A DNA stretch of 64,000 nt from Falsiroseomonas sp041690465 (GCF_041690465.1 NZ_JAWLHG010000002.1:314278-378277), one strand, 5' to 3'; shown: positions 36,563-45,264, counted from the stretch's first letter. The notes: a model not told the origin generated them from the letters alone. A program made the numbers and translations.

Positions 36563-37761
36563 TGCCGCAAGTGGACACCGCCCGCTTCCTCGCCGACCTG
36601 CATGAGCTGCGGAAGATCGGCACCTTCAAGACCGGCGTGCATCGCCCGACCTACTCGCCCGAGGACATGGAAAGCCGCCGCTGGCTGATGGCGAAGATGC
36701 AGGAGATCGGGCTGGAGCCGGTGATGGATGGCGTCGGCAACGTCATCGGGCGCCACAAGGGCCCCGGCCCGCATCTGCTGGTCGGCAGCCATATCGAGAG
36801 CCAGAACGAGGCCGGCTGGCTGGACGGCGCGCTTGGCGTTGTCGCGGGGCTGGCGCTGGCGCGCGCCGGCCTGCCGGTGGATGTCGCCGCCTGGGCGGAT
36901 GAGGAGGGCCATTACGGCGGCTTCATCGGTAGCCGCAGCTTCATCGGCGAGCTGGAGGAGGCGGAGATCGACCGCCTCGCCAACCGCTACCACGGCAAGC
37001 CGCTCCGCCAGGCGCTGCGCGAGGCCGGGCTGGAAGGGCGGCCGCGCATCCAGTGGGAGAAGGGGCGCCACAAGGGCTTCCTCGAGATCCATATCGAGCA
37101 GGGCACGCAGCTGGAAAGCGCGGGCCTGCGCGTCGGCGTGGTGACGGGCATCGTCGCCATCCGCCAGTGGAAGCTGGTCTTCACCGGCATGCAGGACCAT
37201 GCCGGCGGCACCACCATGGCCGAGCGCAGGGATGCCGGTCTCTCCGCCGTGCGGCTGCTCGCCGAGATCGACCGCAACTTCCCGCTGGTCTGCGGCCCGC
37301 GCAGCACCTGGACGACCGGACGCATGACGCTGGAGCCCGGCGCCGCCTCCATCATTCCCGGCCGCGCCGAGGTGCTGTTCCAGCTGCGCGACGTGGAGGA
37401 GCCGATCATCGCGCGCATGGAGGACCGCCTGCGCGCGCTGGTGCAGGAGAGCAACCGCCGCGAGAAATGCCCCTGCGCACTGGAGGCGGTGAGCCTCTCC
37501 ACCCCTGCACTCTGCGACCCGACGATGCAGCAGGCGCTTTGCGAGGCGGCGGAAGCCAAGGCGCCCGGCGCCTGGCAATCCATGCCGTCCGGCGCCGGGC
37601 ACGATGCGCAGTATCTCGCGCGCATCATGCCGGCTGCGATGCTGTTCACGCCCTCCATCGGCGGCATCAGCCACCATTGGGCGGAGGACACCAAGGAGGA
37701 AGACCTCGCGCTTGGCGCCGAGGTGCTGGCCGAGGGCGCGGCGCGCTACCTCGCGGCGTAG
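36562..37761 (+). CDS. M20-family Zn-dependent hydrolase (AllC/HyuC type), second copy
   Basis: 399 residues, starting in a TGATG overlap with the DUF1289 gene. Metal-site motifs: GSHIESQNEAGWLDGALG, WADEEGHYGGFIGS and GAGHDAQYLARI. The lid domain contains MQDHAGGTTMAERRDAG. It is an N-carbamoyl-amino-acid hydrolase or allantoate/ureidoglycolate amidohydrolase relative. It differs from the first copy at 27143: SHIESQ replaces SHMDTQ, so the first metal ligand pair is shifted and its substrate probably differs. Last gene of the ThDP operon. Confidence 0.9.
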   Translation: MPQVDTARFLADLHELRKIGTFKTGVHRPTYSPEDMESRRWLMAKMQEIGLEPVMDGVGNVIGRHKGPGPHLLVGSHIESQNEAGWLDGALGVVAGLALARAGLPVDVAAWADEEGHYGGFIGSRSFIGELEEAEIDRLANRYHGKPLRQALREAGLEGRPRIQWEKGRHKGFLEIHIEQGTQLESAGLRVGVVTGIVAIRQWKLVFTGMQDHAGGTTMAERRDAGLSAVRLLAEIDRNFPLVCGPRSTWTTGRMTLEPGAASIIPGRAEVLFQLRDVEEPIIARMEDRLRALVQESNRREKCPCALEAVSLSTPALCDPTMQQALCEAAEAKAPGAWQSMPSGAGHDAQYLARIMPAAMLFTPSIGGISHHWAEDTKEEDLALGAEVLAEGAARYLAA

Positions 37762-38351
37762 ATCGTCCAGCCCGCGCAGAAGGCCGGCAGCATCCGGCCT
37801 TCGAGCAGCGCCGCGACGGCAGGGTCGGGCTCGCGCGGCGGCAGCGCCGCCACCGGCGCCGAGACCAGCAGCAGCCCGGCCAGCGCCGCGGCGACGGCGC
37901 CGCCCGCGCTGCCACCCGGCCGGCGCAGGAACAGCCAGCCGATCGCCAGACCGGCGATGCCGAGCGCCACGAAGATCATGTCCCAGGCGAGCGGGTTCGC
38001 CACGTCGATCCGCGCGCGGTGCATCTCCAGCACCCAGTGGATGAGCCCAACATCCAGCAGGTGCCAGGCGCCAAAGCCGAGCGCGGCCCAGCCGGCGAGC
38101 AGACGTCCCGCACCGGCCTCGCCCGCCACCCCGCGCCGGAGCCAGAGCAGCCACAGCCCGGCCGCGGCGATGGCGTAGTGCGCGGCGTGGAACAGCCCGT
38201 CCCACAGCACCTGGAACTCCAGCGTCTCCGCCGGCGCCCAGAGCGAGAGCAGGTGATGCCATTGCAGGATCTGGTGGAACAGGATCCCGTCGAAGAAGCC
38301 CCCCAGCGCGAAGCCGACCAGGAAGGCGGGGGTGCGTAGCGGCCGCGGCAT
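37746..38351 (-). CDS. DUF2243 membrane protein
   Basis: 201 residues with four clear membrane helices plus a C-terminal one. The N-terminus has the DUF2243 hallmark GGFFDGILFHQILQWHHLLS and later FHAAHYAIAAAGLWLL and HLLDVGLIHWVLEMH, rich in conserved histidines that may bind metal or haem. Function of the family is not established. Its 3' end overlaps the hydrolase gene by 16 bases, convergent. The ATG is buried in a 16-bp hairpin. Confidence 0.87.
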   Translation of the reverse strand: MPRPLRTPAFLVGFALGGFFDGILFHQILQWHHLLSLWAPAETLEFQVLWDGLFHAAHYAIAAAGLWLLWLRRGVAGEAGAGRLLAGWAALGFGAWHLLDVGLIHWVLEMHRARIDVANPLAWDMIFVALGIAGLAIGWLFLRRPGGSAGGAVAAALAGLLLVSAPVAALPPREPDPAVAALLEGRMLPAFCAGWTIYAAR

Positions 38352-38380
38352 GGGGCGGCAACGCGCCGCCCCATGCCGCG
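38344..38380. promoter_or_regulatory. 16-bp hairpin that contains the DUF2243 start codon
   Basis: Perfect stem with arms 38344-38359 and 38365-38380 and a 5-nt loop. On the - strand the 3' arm holds the ATG at 38351, so the folded RNA would hide the start codon. On the + strand the hairpin is followed by TTTGTT, so it could also end + strand transcripts. Confidence 0.55.
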
Positions 38381-38411
38381 TTTGTTGCGCCCGAGGGGCT
38401 GGTGCGGGCGG

Positions 38412-39371
38412 CTACTGCGCCCGGATGTTCGCGGTGCGCACGACCTCGCCGAACTTCGCGTTCTCCGCCCGCATGAAGGCGCCGAACTCCGCCGCGCTGC
38501 GGGGCGTCACGCGTGCGCCCTGGCTCGCCACGCGCTCGGCCATCGCCGGGTCGCGCATCACCTTCAGCGTCTCCGCCTCCAGCTTCGCCAGGATCGGTGC
38601 CGGCACGCCGTTCGGCGCGATCAGGCCGAACCAGATCGCCATCTCGTAGTTGATCCCCGCCTCCTTCATCGTCGGCACGTTCGGCAGCGCCGGATGCCGC
38701 GACGAGCCGGAGACCGCGAGCGGCTTCAGCGTGCCGTTCTGGATGTGCGGCAGCATCAGCGGCACGCCCTCGAAGGCGACGTCGATCTCGCGCGCCAGCA
38801 GCGCAGTGGCGACCGGCGCGGCGCCGCGATAGGGCACATGCGTCAGGTCCACGCCGGCGCGCAGCTTGAACAGCTCGAACGCCAGGTGGGTGCTGCCGCC
38901 GATGCCGGCGGAGGCGTAGTTCAGCGCGCCGGGCCGCGCCTTCGCCGCCGCCACCAGCTCCGCCACGGTGGAGACCGGCACGCGCTGCGTCGCCACCATC
39001 ACGATCATGATCTCGGCGCTGCCGCAGATCGGGGTCAGGTCCGTCAGCGGGTCATAGCCGGCATTGCTGAACAGATGTGGGTTGATCGCCATGGTCGCGG
39101 TGTTGGCGATGCCGATGGTCCGCCCGTCCGGCCGCGCCTGCACCACCTCCCGCGTGCCGATCATGCCACCGGCGCCGGCCTTGTTGTCCACCACGACGTT
39201 CTGCCCAAGCCCCGCGGGCAGCCGATCCGCCAGCAGTCGCGCCAAGCCGTCGTTGAAGGCGCCCGGCGGGGCGGGCACGACGATCCGTACCGGCCCGTCC
39301 TGCGCTCGCGCCAGGGCGGGCAGCGCGAGCGCGCCGCCGGCCGCGAGCAATCCGCGTCGTGTCATGTGCAT
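38412..39371 (-). CDS. Bug/TctC-family tripartite tricarboxylate transport receptor (2 of 3)
   Basis: 319 residues. Tat-like signal MHMTRRGLLAAGGALALPAL; GGAGG lies 7 bases before the ATG. Family blocks: VRIVVPAPPGAFNDGLARLL, DNKAGAGGMIGTREVVQARP, YASAGIGGSTHLAFELF and VPYRGAAPVATALL. It probably binds an organic acid in the periplasm. It follows the enolase-superfamily gene by 13 bases in the same direction, so it likely feeds that pathway (a sugar acid is plausible). No membrane subunits nearby. Confidence 0.92.
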   Translation of the reverse strand: MHMTRRGLLAAGGALALPALARAQDGPVRIVVPAPPGAFNDGLARLLADRLPAGLGQNVVVDNKAGAGGMIGTREVVQARPDGRTIGIANTATMAINPHLFSNAGYDPLTDLTPICGSAEIMIVMVATQRVPVSTVAELVAAAKARPGALNYASAGIGGSTHLAFELFKLRAGVDLTHVPYRGAAPVATALLAREIDVAFEGVPLMLPHIQNGTLKPLAVSGSSRHPALPNVPTMKEAGINYEMAIWFGLIAPNGVPAPILAKLEAETLKVMRDPAMAERVASQGARVTPRSAAEFGAFMRAENAKFGEVVRTANIRAQ

Positions 39372-39384
39372 GGCTCTTCCTCCG

Positions 39385-40557
39385 TCACGGCTTCATCGCC
39401 GCTATATCGTCGAGCGTGGCGCCGAGGCCGAAGCCCGGCGCGTCGCTCGGCACCAGCATGCCGTCCCGCGGCACGGACATGCCGGGGAACAGGCGCGTTT
39501 CCTCCAGCGGGATGCCGGGCGCGGTGCCGATGAACATCTCGCCCATCGGCGCGCCGGGCACGGCGAAGCCGAAATGCTGGCCGTATGGCGTGTTCATTCC
39601 CGCATGCGGGATCACCGCGATGCCCGCCGCATCCGCGATGGCGTGGATGCGCAGCAGCGCGGTGAGGCCACCGGCCCAGGCGATGTCGGGCTGCAGCACA
39701 TCCGCCACGCGCCGTGCGGCGGCGTGCAGGAAGGGCGGCGGCATGTACCAGTGCTCGCCGGTGGCGAGACCCATCCAGGGCAGGCGCCGGCGCAGCGCCT
39801 CCTGCCCGTCCAGATCCTCCGGGATCAGGCAGTCCTCGATCCAGCGCAGCCCGTAGGGGCGCAGGCGCTCGGCCAGCCGCACCGCGTATTCGACGTCGAG
39901 CGCCATCCAGCAATCCAGCATCAGCTCGACATCGCGGCCGATGAGTTCGCGCGTGCGGGCGACGAGGTCCTCGTTCGCGTTCAGCCCCGGCAGCCCGTCG
40001 GCCGGACCGTGCGGCAGTGGCAGCTTGGTGGCGCGAAAGCCGAGTTCCATGTGCCAGTCGGTGTCACCGCCCGTTGCATAGACCGGGATATGCGGCCGCG
40101 CCGGCCCGCCGATCAGGCGCCACACCGGCTGGTTCAGCAGCTTGCCCTTGAGGTCCCACAGCGCCAGATCCACCGCGCTGATCGCATAGGCAGCCAGGCC
40201 CGCCGCGCTGTAGGGCGAGGCCATGCGCGCCATCATGTCCCACAGCGTCTCGGTCGCCATCGCGTCTTCGCCGATCAGCAGCGGCGCGAGGTGGCCTTCG
40301 ATGGTCGGGATCACCGGGCCGGCATAGCGCGTGATGCCGAAGCCCCATGTGCCGTCGCTGGCGGTCACCAGGCAGCCGACGCCGGGCCAGGAGGGGCGCC
40401 AGATGGTGCGATCCACCTTGAACCGCGCATGCCGCGCCATCGGTCCTGCGACCTCGGCCGTGCCGTTCCAGCTCGGCCGCCGCGGCTTCGTCCGCGGCGG
40501 GCCGCCGACCAGGTCGCTGCGGATCGGGAAGGCCTGGATCGAGGCGATGGTCGGCAT
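39385..40557 (-). CDS. Enolase-superfamily sugar-acid dehydratase-like protein (MR/MLE)
   Basis: 390 residues. The three metal ligands are visible in MLDCWMALDVEY (Asp), LRWIEDCLIPEDLDG (Glu) and GLATGEHWYMPPPF (Glu). The probable catalytic His is in AVIPHAGMNTPYGQHF. The arrangement is closest to L-rhamnonate dehydratase-like members, which remove water from sugar acids; the exact substrate is unknown. It is followed by a Bug receptor and preceded by a MaoC gene on the same strand. Confidence 0.9.
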   Translation of the reverse strand: MPTIASIQAFPIRSDLVGGPPRTKPRRPSWNGTAEVAGPMARHARFKVDRTIWRPSWPGVGCLVTASDGTWGFGITRYAGPVIPTIEGHLAPLLIGEDAMATETLWDMMARMASPYSAAGLAAYAISAVDLALWDLKGKLLNQPVWRLIGGPARPHIPVYATGGDTDWHMELGFRATKLPLPHGPADGLPGLNANEDLVARTRELIGRDVELMLDCWMALDVEYAVRLAERLRPYGLRWIEDCLIPEDLDGQEALRRRLPWMGLATGEHWYMPPPFLHAAARRVADVLQPDIAWAGGLTALLRIHAIADAAGIAVIPHAGMNTPYGQHFGFAVPGAPMGEMFIGTAPGIPLEETRLFPGMSVPRDGMLVPSDAPGFGLGATLDDIAAMKP

Positions 40558-40590
40558 GCGGGAGAGGCTAACGCGCCATGCGCCCCCACG

Positions 40591-41082
40591 TCACCCCGCA
40601 CGTCGGCGCAGCAGGTAGCGATGCCGGCCCTCCAGCACCAGCACGCCGCCCTGGTTGTGGACGGTGCTGCGCAGCCCCACCACGCCGGTGGTGCGGTTGG
40701 GCGTGAGCTCATCCACTTCGAGGCACGGATAGAGCGTGTCGCCCGCGAAGACCGGATGCAGGAAGCGGCTGGACTGTTCCAGGAAGGCTTTCAGCGAGTC
40801 CTCCACCAGATGCGGGAAGATCCCGGCGCCCGCCGCGGTCTGGATCGCCACCTGGTAGCCATGCGCCAGCATGTCCGGCAGCCCGCGCGCGCGGCAGTAT
40901 TCGCGGTCGTAGTGGATCGGGTGGTTGTCGCCGCTCGCCGCCTGGAAGGCGAGGAAGATCGCCTCCGTCATGGTCCGGCTGGGCAGCGGGAAACGTTCGC
41001 CGAGCCGGAAATCCTCGAACCATCGCTGCTCCCGCAGCATGCGATGGGCGCTTGGGTCGAAGGCCGGGTCGCGCTGGCTCAC
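40591..41082 (-). CDS. MaoC-like hot-dog dehydratase
   Basis: 163 residues from GTG 41082, which overlaps the upstream stop as GTGA; a longer frame exists but lacks conservation. The hydratase motif is FQAASGDNHPIHYDREYCRA (Asp/His pair), then GLPDMLAHGYQVAIQTAAG. It belongs to the (R)-specific enoyl-CoA hydratase/MaoC family. It sits between a 65-residue ORF and the enolase-superfamily gene, suggesting a common catabolic role, possibly with acyl-CoA intermediates. Confidence 0.87.
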   Translation of the reverse strand: MSQRDPAFDPSAHRMLREQRWFEDFRLGERFPLPSRTMTEAIFLAFQAASGDNHPIHYDREYCRARGLPDMLAHGYQVAIQTAAGAGIFPHLVEDSLKAFLEQSSRFLHPVFAGDTLYPCLEVDELTPNRTTGVVGLRSTVHNQGGVLVLEGRHRYLLRRRAG

Positions 41083-41276
41083 GGTGTCCGGCGCGGTTCG
41101 CAGCGCCGCTGCGCCATCGCCAGCTTCGCTTCCAGCATCCGCAGCATGCGCCTCGCGGCCTGGACCTCGCCGGGGAAGCCATCCTGCTGCAGCTTCGCGA
41201 CGACGAAGCTCTGCCGCATCACGCGGTCCTGCAGGGCGTTGCAACTTTCGCGGTCCGGGGCGTGTGACTGGAGCAT
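41079..41276 (-). CDS. Small hypothetical protein, 65 residues
   Basis: Starts MLQSHAPDRESCNALQDRVM with GGAAGGAT 6 bases upstream and ends in a GTGA overlap with the MaoC-like gene. The body is predicted helical (LQQDGFPGEVQAARRMLRML, EAKLAMAQRR) with one cysteine in each half. No family recognised. Coupling to the MaoC gene and the good ribosome site support it being real. The 88-base gap upstream (41277-41364) shows nothing else. Confidence 0.55.
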   Translation of the reverse strand: MLQSHAPDRESCNALQDRVMRQSFVVAKLQQDGFPGEVQAARRMLRMLEAKLAMAQRRCEPRRTP

Positions 41277-41364
41277 GGAGATCCTTCCATCCGTGCCTTC
41301 TGGCGAGGCAACGGTGGAATCCGGGCGCATGGCTGGCACCAGCTTGGCGATTTCGTGGCGGGCG

Positions 41365-42912
41365 TCAGCCGCGCACCTGCACCTCCGCCGGGGTGGGCGG
41401 CGTCCATTGCATCTCGGGGTCGAGCGGGTAGATCGGCCGCGGCACCTCACGCCAGGGCACGCGTGTCAGCACCACGGTCGTCAGGCCGGGCACGTCCACC
41501 TCGATGATACGGTCGTTGCTCCAGATGTCGTCGAAGCCGGCGCGGAAATGCCCGCGCGACTTCACCACCAGCGCGCGCACCGCACGCAGGTCCACGCCGA
41601 GCGATTCCACCATGCGCGGCTCCGCCAGCTGCCGGCGTTGCGTGACCACCGCCACCCGCACGCCGCCGATGCGCAGCAGTGCCGTCGGCCCGGTGGAGAC
41701 GCTGCGCCCGGCATAGATGCCTCGCCGTCCGACGATGGTGCCGTCGGACAGCGCCTCGACCACCGCTTCCGCCTCGAAGGGCTTGGAGAAGGCGTTGGTC
41801 TCGTCGCGGTTGAAGCGGGCGAGGAAACGTGCGCCGAGCCCCTTCGCATGTGCCTCCGCGGCGAGTGCCGGGTCGTTGTGGATGCCGAAGACCGCGCCCT
41901 CGACGCCCGCCTTCACGAAGGCTTCCAGGATGTAGGTGGTGTTGCCACGCCCCCCGCCGCCTGGATTGTCGGCGACATCGGCGAACAGCAGCGAAGGCTT
42001 CGACGCATCGCGCCCGGCCTCCAGCGCCATGCGCGTGGCGTCCTCAAGGCTGGTGAGATTGGTCACCCACTTCGCGCGGGTGGACCAGATCCAGGCGGCG
42101 ATGTCGCTCGCGACCTGCTGCGCGCGCTGCGCATCGGTGCGCGTGGTCACCATCACCGACAGCCCGTTCTTCGGCGTGTCGCCCAGCGAGAAGCCCGATA
42201 CGATGGAGACGTTCAGCACCTCATGGTCGAGGAAGCGCTGCCCGTACGCGATCGCCTCCGCATAGGGGCCGAAGGCGGTGTTCTGGCTGGTCGCGGGCGG
42301 AATGAAGGGCAGCTTCACGAAGGCCATGTGCGGCCGCATGCCGCCGAGCATCGCGCGCATGACCGCGGCACATTCCGCGCCGCGCTCGGCCTGGTCCACA
42401 TGCGGGTTGGTGATGTAGCCGCAGAGCATGTCGGACTGCTTCACCATCTCCCAGGAGACGTTGGTGTGCAGGTCGAGCGTTGCCAGCACCGGCACATCGG
42501 GCCCGACGATCTCCCGCACCAGGCGCAGCAGCGTGCCGTCGGGGTCGCGGTCCACGGTTGCGGTCGCGGCGCCATGCAGCGCCAGGAACACGCCATCCAC
42601 CGGCATCGCCGCGCGGATGCCTGCGGTGATGCGCTCGCACACCTCGTCGAAGGCCGATTGCTCCATGTTGCCGGAGGCGCCGGCGGTGGCGGCGAAGGTG
42701 TACACGGGCTCCCACGGCCGGCCGGCATCCATCGCCTTGACGAAGCCCGAGAGACCGGTGGGACCACGTGGCGCGGGTGTCGCCAGGTCGGCTGCAAGCT
42801 CGGCGCCCTCAAGCCAGCAGGCAGCCTGGAACTCCGCCTTGGTCGCCACAGGCGCGTGGCCGTTGCTCTCCAGCATGAAGCCGCCGAGCGCGATCCGTGG
42901 TGCCTTCGCCAT
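41365..42912 (-). CDS. M81-family metallopeptidase (MlrC/microcystinase C-like)
   Basis: 515 residues, starting MAKAPRIALGGFMLESNGHA, the typical M81 opening. Zinc-site candidates: GVFLALHGAATATVDRDPDG, ATLDLHTNVSWEMV and YITNPHVDQAERG. The C-terminal MlrC domain includes FADVADNPGGGGRGNTTYIL. MlrC finishes degradation of the cyclic peptide microcystin, but most M81 members are in other uptake loci and have unknown peptide-like substrates. It is divergent from a family 5 SBP, a common pairing that suggests shared substrate. Confidence 0.9.
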   Translation of the reverse strand: MAKAPRIALGGFMLESNGHAPVATKAEFQAACWLEGAELAADLATPAPRGPTGLSGFVKAMDAGRPWEPVYTFAATAGASGNMEQSAFDEVCERITAGIRAAMPVDGVFLALHGAATATVDRDPDGTLLRLVREIVGPDVPVLATLDLHTNVSWEMVKQSDMLCGYITNPHVDQAERGAECAAVMRAMLGGMRPHMAFVKLPFIPPATSQNTAFGPYAEAIAYGQRFLDHEVLNVSIVSGFSLGDTPKNGLSVMVTTRTDAQRAQQVASDIAAWIWSTRAKWVTNLTSLEDATRMALEAGRDASKPSLLFADVADNPGGGGRGNTTYILEAFVKAGVEGAVFGIHNDPALAAEAHAKGLGARFLARFNRDETNAFSKPFEAEAVVEALSDGTIVGRRGIYAGRSVSTGPTALLRIGGVRVAVVTQRRQLAEPRMVESLGVDLRAVRALVVKSRGHFRAGFDDIWSNDRIIEVDVPGLTTVVLTRVPWREVPRPIYPLDPEMQWTPPTPAEVQVRG

Positions 42913-43007
42913 GCCTGTTCCCCCTGCCGGCAAGCCTAGGATCGGAGAGGGTGGCGCGTCCATCCGGCCTGCGGCAGGATGCGCATGACGAGACAGGGAG
43001 AGGACGG

Positions 43008-44549
43008 ATGAAGCGCATCCTGATGGCGGCCGCGCTGGCGCTGACGGCGGGCGGGGCTGGGGCGCAGACGCTGACCCTCGGCACGGCGCTGCAGCTCAAC
43101 ACCATGGACCCGCATTTCTTCAACGGCTTCCCCGCCGGCTCCGCCCATCCGCAGATCTTCGAGGGCCTCACCCAGATCGACGAGCAGTTGCAGGTGCGCC
43201 CGGCGCTGGCCACCGCCTGGCGCCTGGTGGACGCCAACACCTGGGAATTCGACCTGCGCCAGGGCGTCCGCTTCCACGACGGCACGCCCTTCACCGCGCG
43301 CGACATCACCGCGACCTATGCGCGGGTGCCGACGGTGCCGAACAGCCCGGCGCTGTTCACGCCCTTCATCCGCCCGATCAAGGAAGTGCAGATCCTCGGC
43401 GAGCACCGCATCCGCATCATCACCAACACGCCGACCGCGACGCTGCCGCTCGACGTCGCGCGCGTGCTGCTGCTGGCGGAGAAGGATGCGAACCAGACCA
43501 CGGCGGATTTCAACGCCGGCCGCGTCAACGGCACCGGCCCCTACCGCTTCGACGGCTGGCGGAACATCGAGAACCTGGCGATCACGCGCAACGACACCTA
43601 CTGGGGCGACCGCGCCCCATGGGAGCGGGTGGAGCTGCGCACCATCACCCGCGACCCTTCGCGCGTCGCCGCGCTGCTGGCCGGCGACGTGGACGCGATC
43701 GACCTGGTGCCCACCGCCGACAAGGCGCGCATCACCGGAGACCAGCGCTTCCAGCTGTTCAGCGGCCCGGCGGCGGTGGTGCACTACATCGCGCTGGATT
43801 CGGCGCGCGCCGAGAGCCCCTTCGTTGCCGGCCGCGACGGCCAGCCGCTGCCGAACCCGCTGCGCGACCGCCGGGTGCGCCAGGCGCTCTCCATGGCGAT
43901 CGACCGCGAGGCGATCACCCAGCGGCTGATGGAAGGCAGCGCCACGCCGGCCAGCCAGTTCCTGCCGAGCAGCATCCAGGGCACCAGCCCCAATCTGCGC
44001 CCGACCCCCTTCGACCCGAACCGCGCCCGCGCCCTGCTGGCCGAGGCCGGCGTGCCGCAGGGCTTCCGCCTGACGCTGCATGCGACGACCGACCGCTACC
44101 CGAAGGATGCGCAGATCGCCCAGGCGGTGGCGCAGATGTGGACGCGTATCGGCCTGCAGGCGGAGGTGGCCGGCGTTGCCGGCCAGGTGTTCTTCGGCCA
44201 GGCCTCGCGCCAGACCTACTCGGCCTTCATCGCGCAGTACGGCACCAACGAGGCCGGCGAGGGCCCGCGCGCCGTGGTGCACAGCTTCGAGGCCGGGCGC
44301 GGCTATGGCGCGGCCAACCGCACGCGCTACTCCAACCCCGAGGTGGACGCGCTGATCCAGGCGGCGCTGAGCGAGATCGACCCGGAGAAGCGGCAGACCA
44401 AGCTGCATGCGGCGATCGAGGCGGCGTTCGAGGATGTGGCGATCATCCCGGTCTTCCATCCGTCCTGGGATTACGCGGCGCGGCGCGGCATCCACATCAC
44501 GCCGCGGCCGGAGCGTCGATTCAATGCGCTGATGATGCGGCCGGAATAG
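43008..44549 (+). CDS. ABC transporter solute-binding protein, family 5 (lone receptor)
   Basis: 513 residues. Signal peptide MKRILMAAALALTAGGAGAQ; GGGAGAGGA precedes the ATG. SBP_bac_5 blocks are LGTALQLNTMDPHFFNGFPA, VRFHDGTPFTARDITATY and GTGPYRFDGWRNIENL. It is clearly not one of the 1-8452 array (no FDRVEW or FWSG blocks). No permease or ATPase genes follow, so it must use a transporter encoded elsewhere, perhaps even the dpp-like set at 8517-12422. Divergent from the M81 gene. Confidence 0.93.
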   Translation: MKRILMAAALALTAGGAGAQTLTLGTALQLNTMDPHFFNGFPAGSAHPQIFEGLTQIDEQLQVRPALATAWRLVDANTWEFDLRQGVRFHDGTPFTARDITATYARVPTVPNSPALFTPFIRPIKEVQILGEHRIRIITNTPTATLPLDVARVLLLAEKDANQTTADFNAGRVNGTGPYRFDGWRNIENLAITRNDTYWGDRAPWERVELRTITRDPSRVAALLAGDVDAIDLVPTADKARITGDQRFQLFSGPAAVVHYIALDSARAESPFVAGRDGQPLPNPLRDRRVRQALSMAIDREAITQRLMEGSATPASQFLPSSIQGTSPNLRPTPFDPNRARALLAEAGVPQGFRLTLHATTDRYPKDAQIAQAVAQMWTRIGLQAEVAGVAGQVFFGQASRQTYSAFIAQYGTNEAGEGPRAVVHSFEAGRGYGAANRTRYSNPEVDALIQAALSEIDPEKRQTKLHAAIEAAFEDVAIIPVFHPSWDYAARRGIHITPRPERRFNALMMRPE

Positions 44550-44558
44550 CGCCGGCGC

Positions 44559-44579
44559 GCCTGCGGCTCAGCCGCAGGC
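44559..44579. terminator. Bidirectional hairpin between convergent genes
   Basis: Perfect 9-bp stem GCCTGCGGC TCA GCCGCAGGC. The stop codon of the - strand phosphatase is the loop, and its last codons form one arm; the + strand SBP gene ends 9 bases before it. It likely serves both genes. Confidence 0.5.
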
Positions 44580-45218
44580 ATGGAAGCCGCCCCCCGGCAG
44601 CGGTGCGAGGTCCAACACGCCGAGCACGCGGAAGCCGCCGCCGGCCGGCTCGATCACCAGCGCCGCGCCCTCCGGGAAGGCGCGGCCGCCCACCGCCTGG
44701 CCGGCGACCATGATCGCCGGAGTGCGGTGGCCGACCAGCACGCGGTTCGCCCCGCGCGGCACCGGTTCGGAGAACAGGCGGCGATGCTCCGCCAGCACCC
44801 AGGCCAGGCGGCCGCCGGCGTAGTCGTCGGCCAGCAGGCTGTCGGTGACGAGCACATCTGCCGCGCCGAAGGCCTGCTCCGCCGTGTCGCGCGCGCGGAA
44901 GACCGGCCCGGCCAGTACCGGCCGCGCCACCGGGATGCCGAGCGCGGCCAGCCGCTCCCCGATCCGGCGCGACTGCGCGACGCCCTCGGGCGAGATGTTG
45001 CGCTGGCCGGCGCGGTCGCCGATGCGGTAGCTGGAATCGCAGGGCTCGCCGCGCGTGTCGGCGTGGCGGAAGAACAGCACCAGCCCGCCGCCCCGCAGCC
45101 GTTCCACCAGCGCCGCGCCTTCGGGTGTGTCCGGCGTGACGGGCGCCAGCCGGTCCTGCGCCGCGGCCGGCGCGGCGAGCAGCAGCAGCGGCAGAAGGTC
45201 GCGCCGGCGCAGCCTCAT
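44568..45218 (-). CDS. Secreted histidine phosphatase family protein
   Basis: 216 residues. The signal MRLRRRDLLPLLLLAAPAAA points to export. The phospho-acceptor motif is LVLFFRHADTRG with H52 (the usual RHG is RHA here). The second histidine is in RVLVGHRTPAIMV. Conserved PVFRARDTAEQAFG lies between. It acts on an unknown phosphomonoester, probably in the periplasm. Translation may be coupled to upstream mini-ORFs by ATGA overlaps. Confidence 0.88.
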   Translation of the reverse strand: MRLRRRDLLPLLLLAAPAAAQDRLAPVTPDTPEGAALVERLRGGGLVLFFRHADTRGEPCDSSYRIGDRAGQRNISPEGVAQSRRIGERLAALGIPVARPVLAGPVFRARDTAEQAFGAADVLVTDSLLADDYAGGRLAWVLAEHRRLFSEPVPRGANRVLVGHRTPAIMVAGQAVGGRAFPEGAALVIEPAGGGFRVLGVLDLAPLPGGGFHACG

Positions 45219-45241
45219 CCGCCGAGGATCTCCAACTTCAT
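45215..45241 (-). CDS. Mini-ORF 2, MKLEILGG
   Basis: Eight codons plus stop. It opens in an ATGA overlap with mini-ORF 1 and closes in an ATGA overlap with the phosphatase start. It is the more diverged repeat copy (LGG for LAG). Confidence 0.3.
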   Translation of the reverse strand: MKLEILGG

Positions 45242-45264
45242 CCCGCGAGGATCTCCAACCTCAT
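45238..45264 (-). CDS. Mini-ORF 1, MRLEILAG
   Basis: Eight codons plus stop, opening in ATGA overlap with the oxidoreductase stop. It copies the oxidoreductase C-terminal EEILAG. Probably a by-product of tandem duplication that keeps ribosomes moving to the phosphatase gene. Confidence 0.3.
   Translation of the reverse strand: MRLEILAG

Noticed and set aside
33015..36629. A 1204-codon open frame on the - strand opposite the ThDP operon
   Set aside because: Antisense to five genes with clear catalytic motifs; composition is His/Arg-rich noise.
41325..41345. TGGCAC-N5-TGGC on the + strand, resembling a sigma-54 site
   Set aside because: The -12 element has a mismatch and the site points at the 3' end of the - strand M81 gene with no + strand gene to drive.
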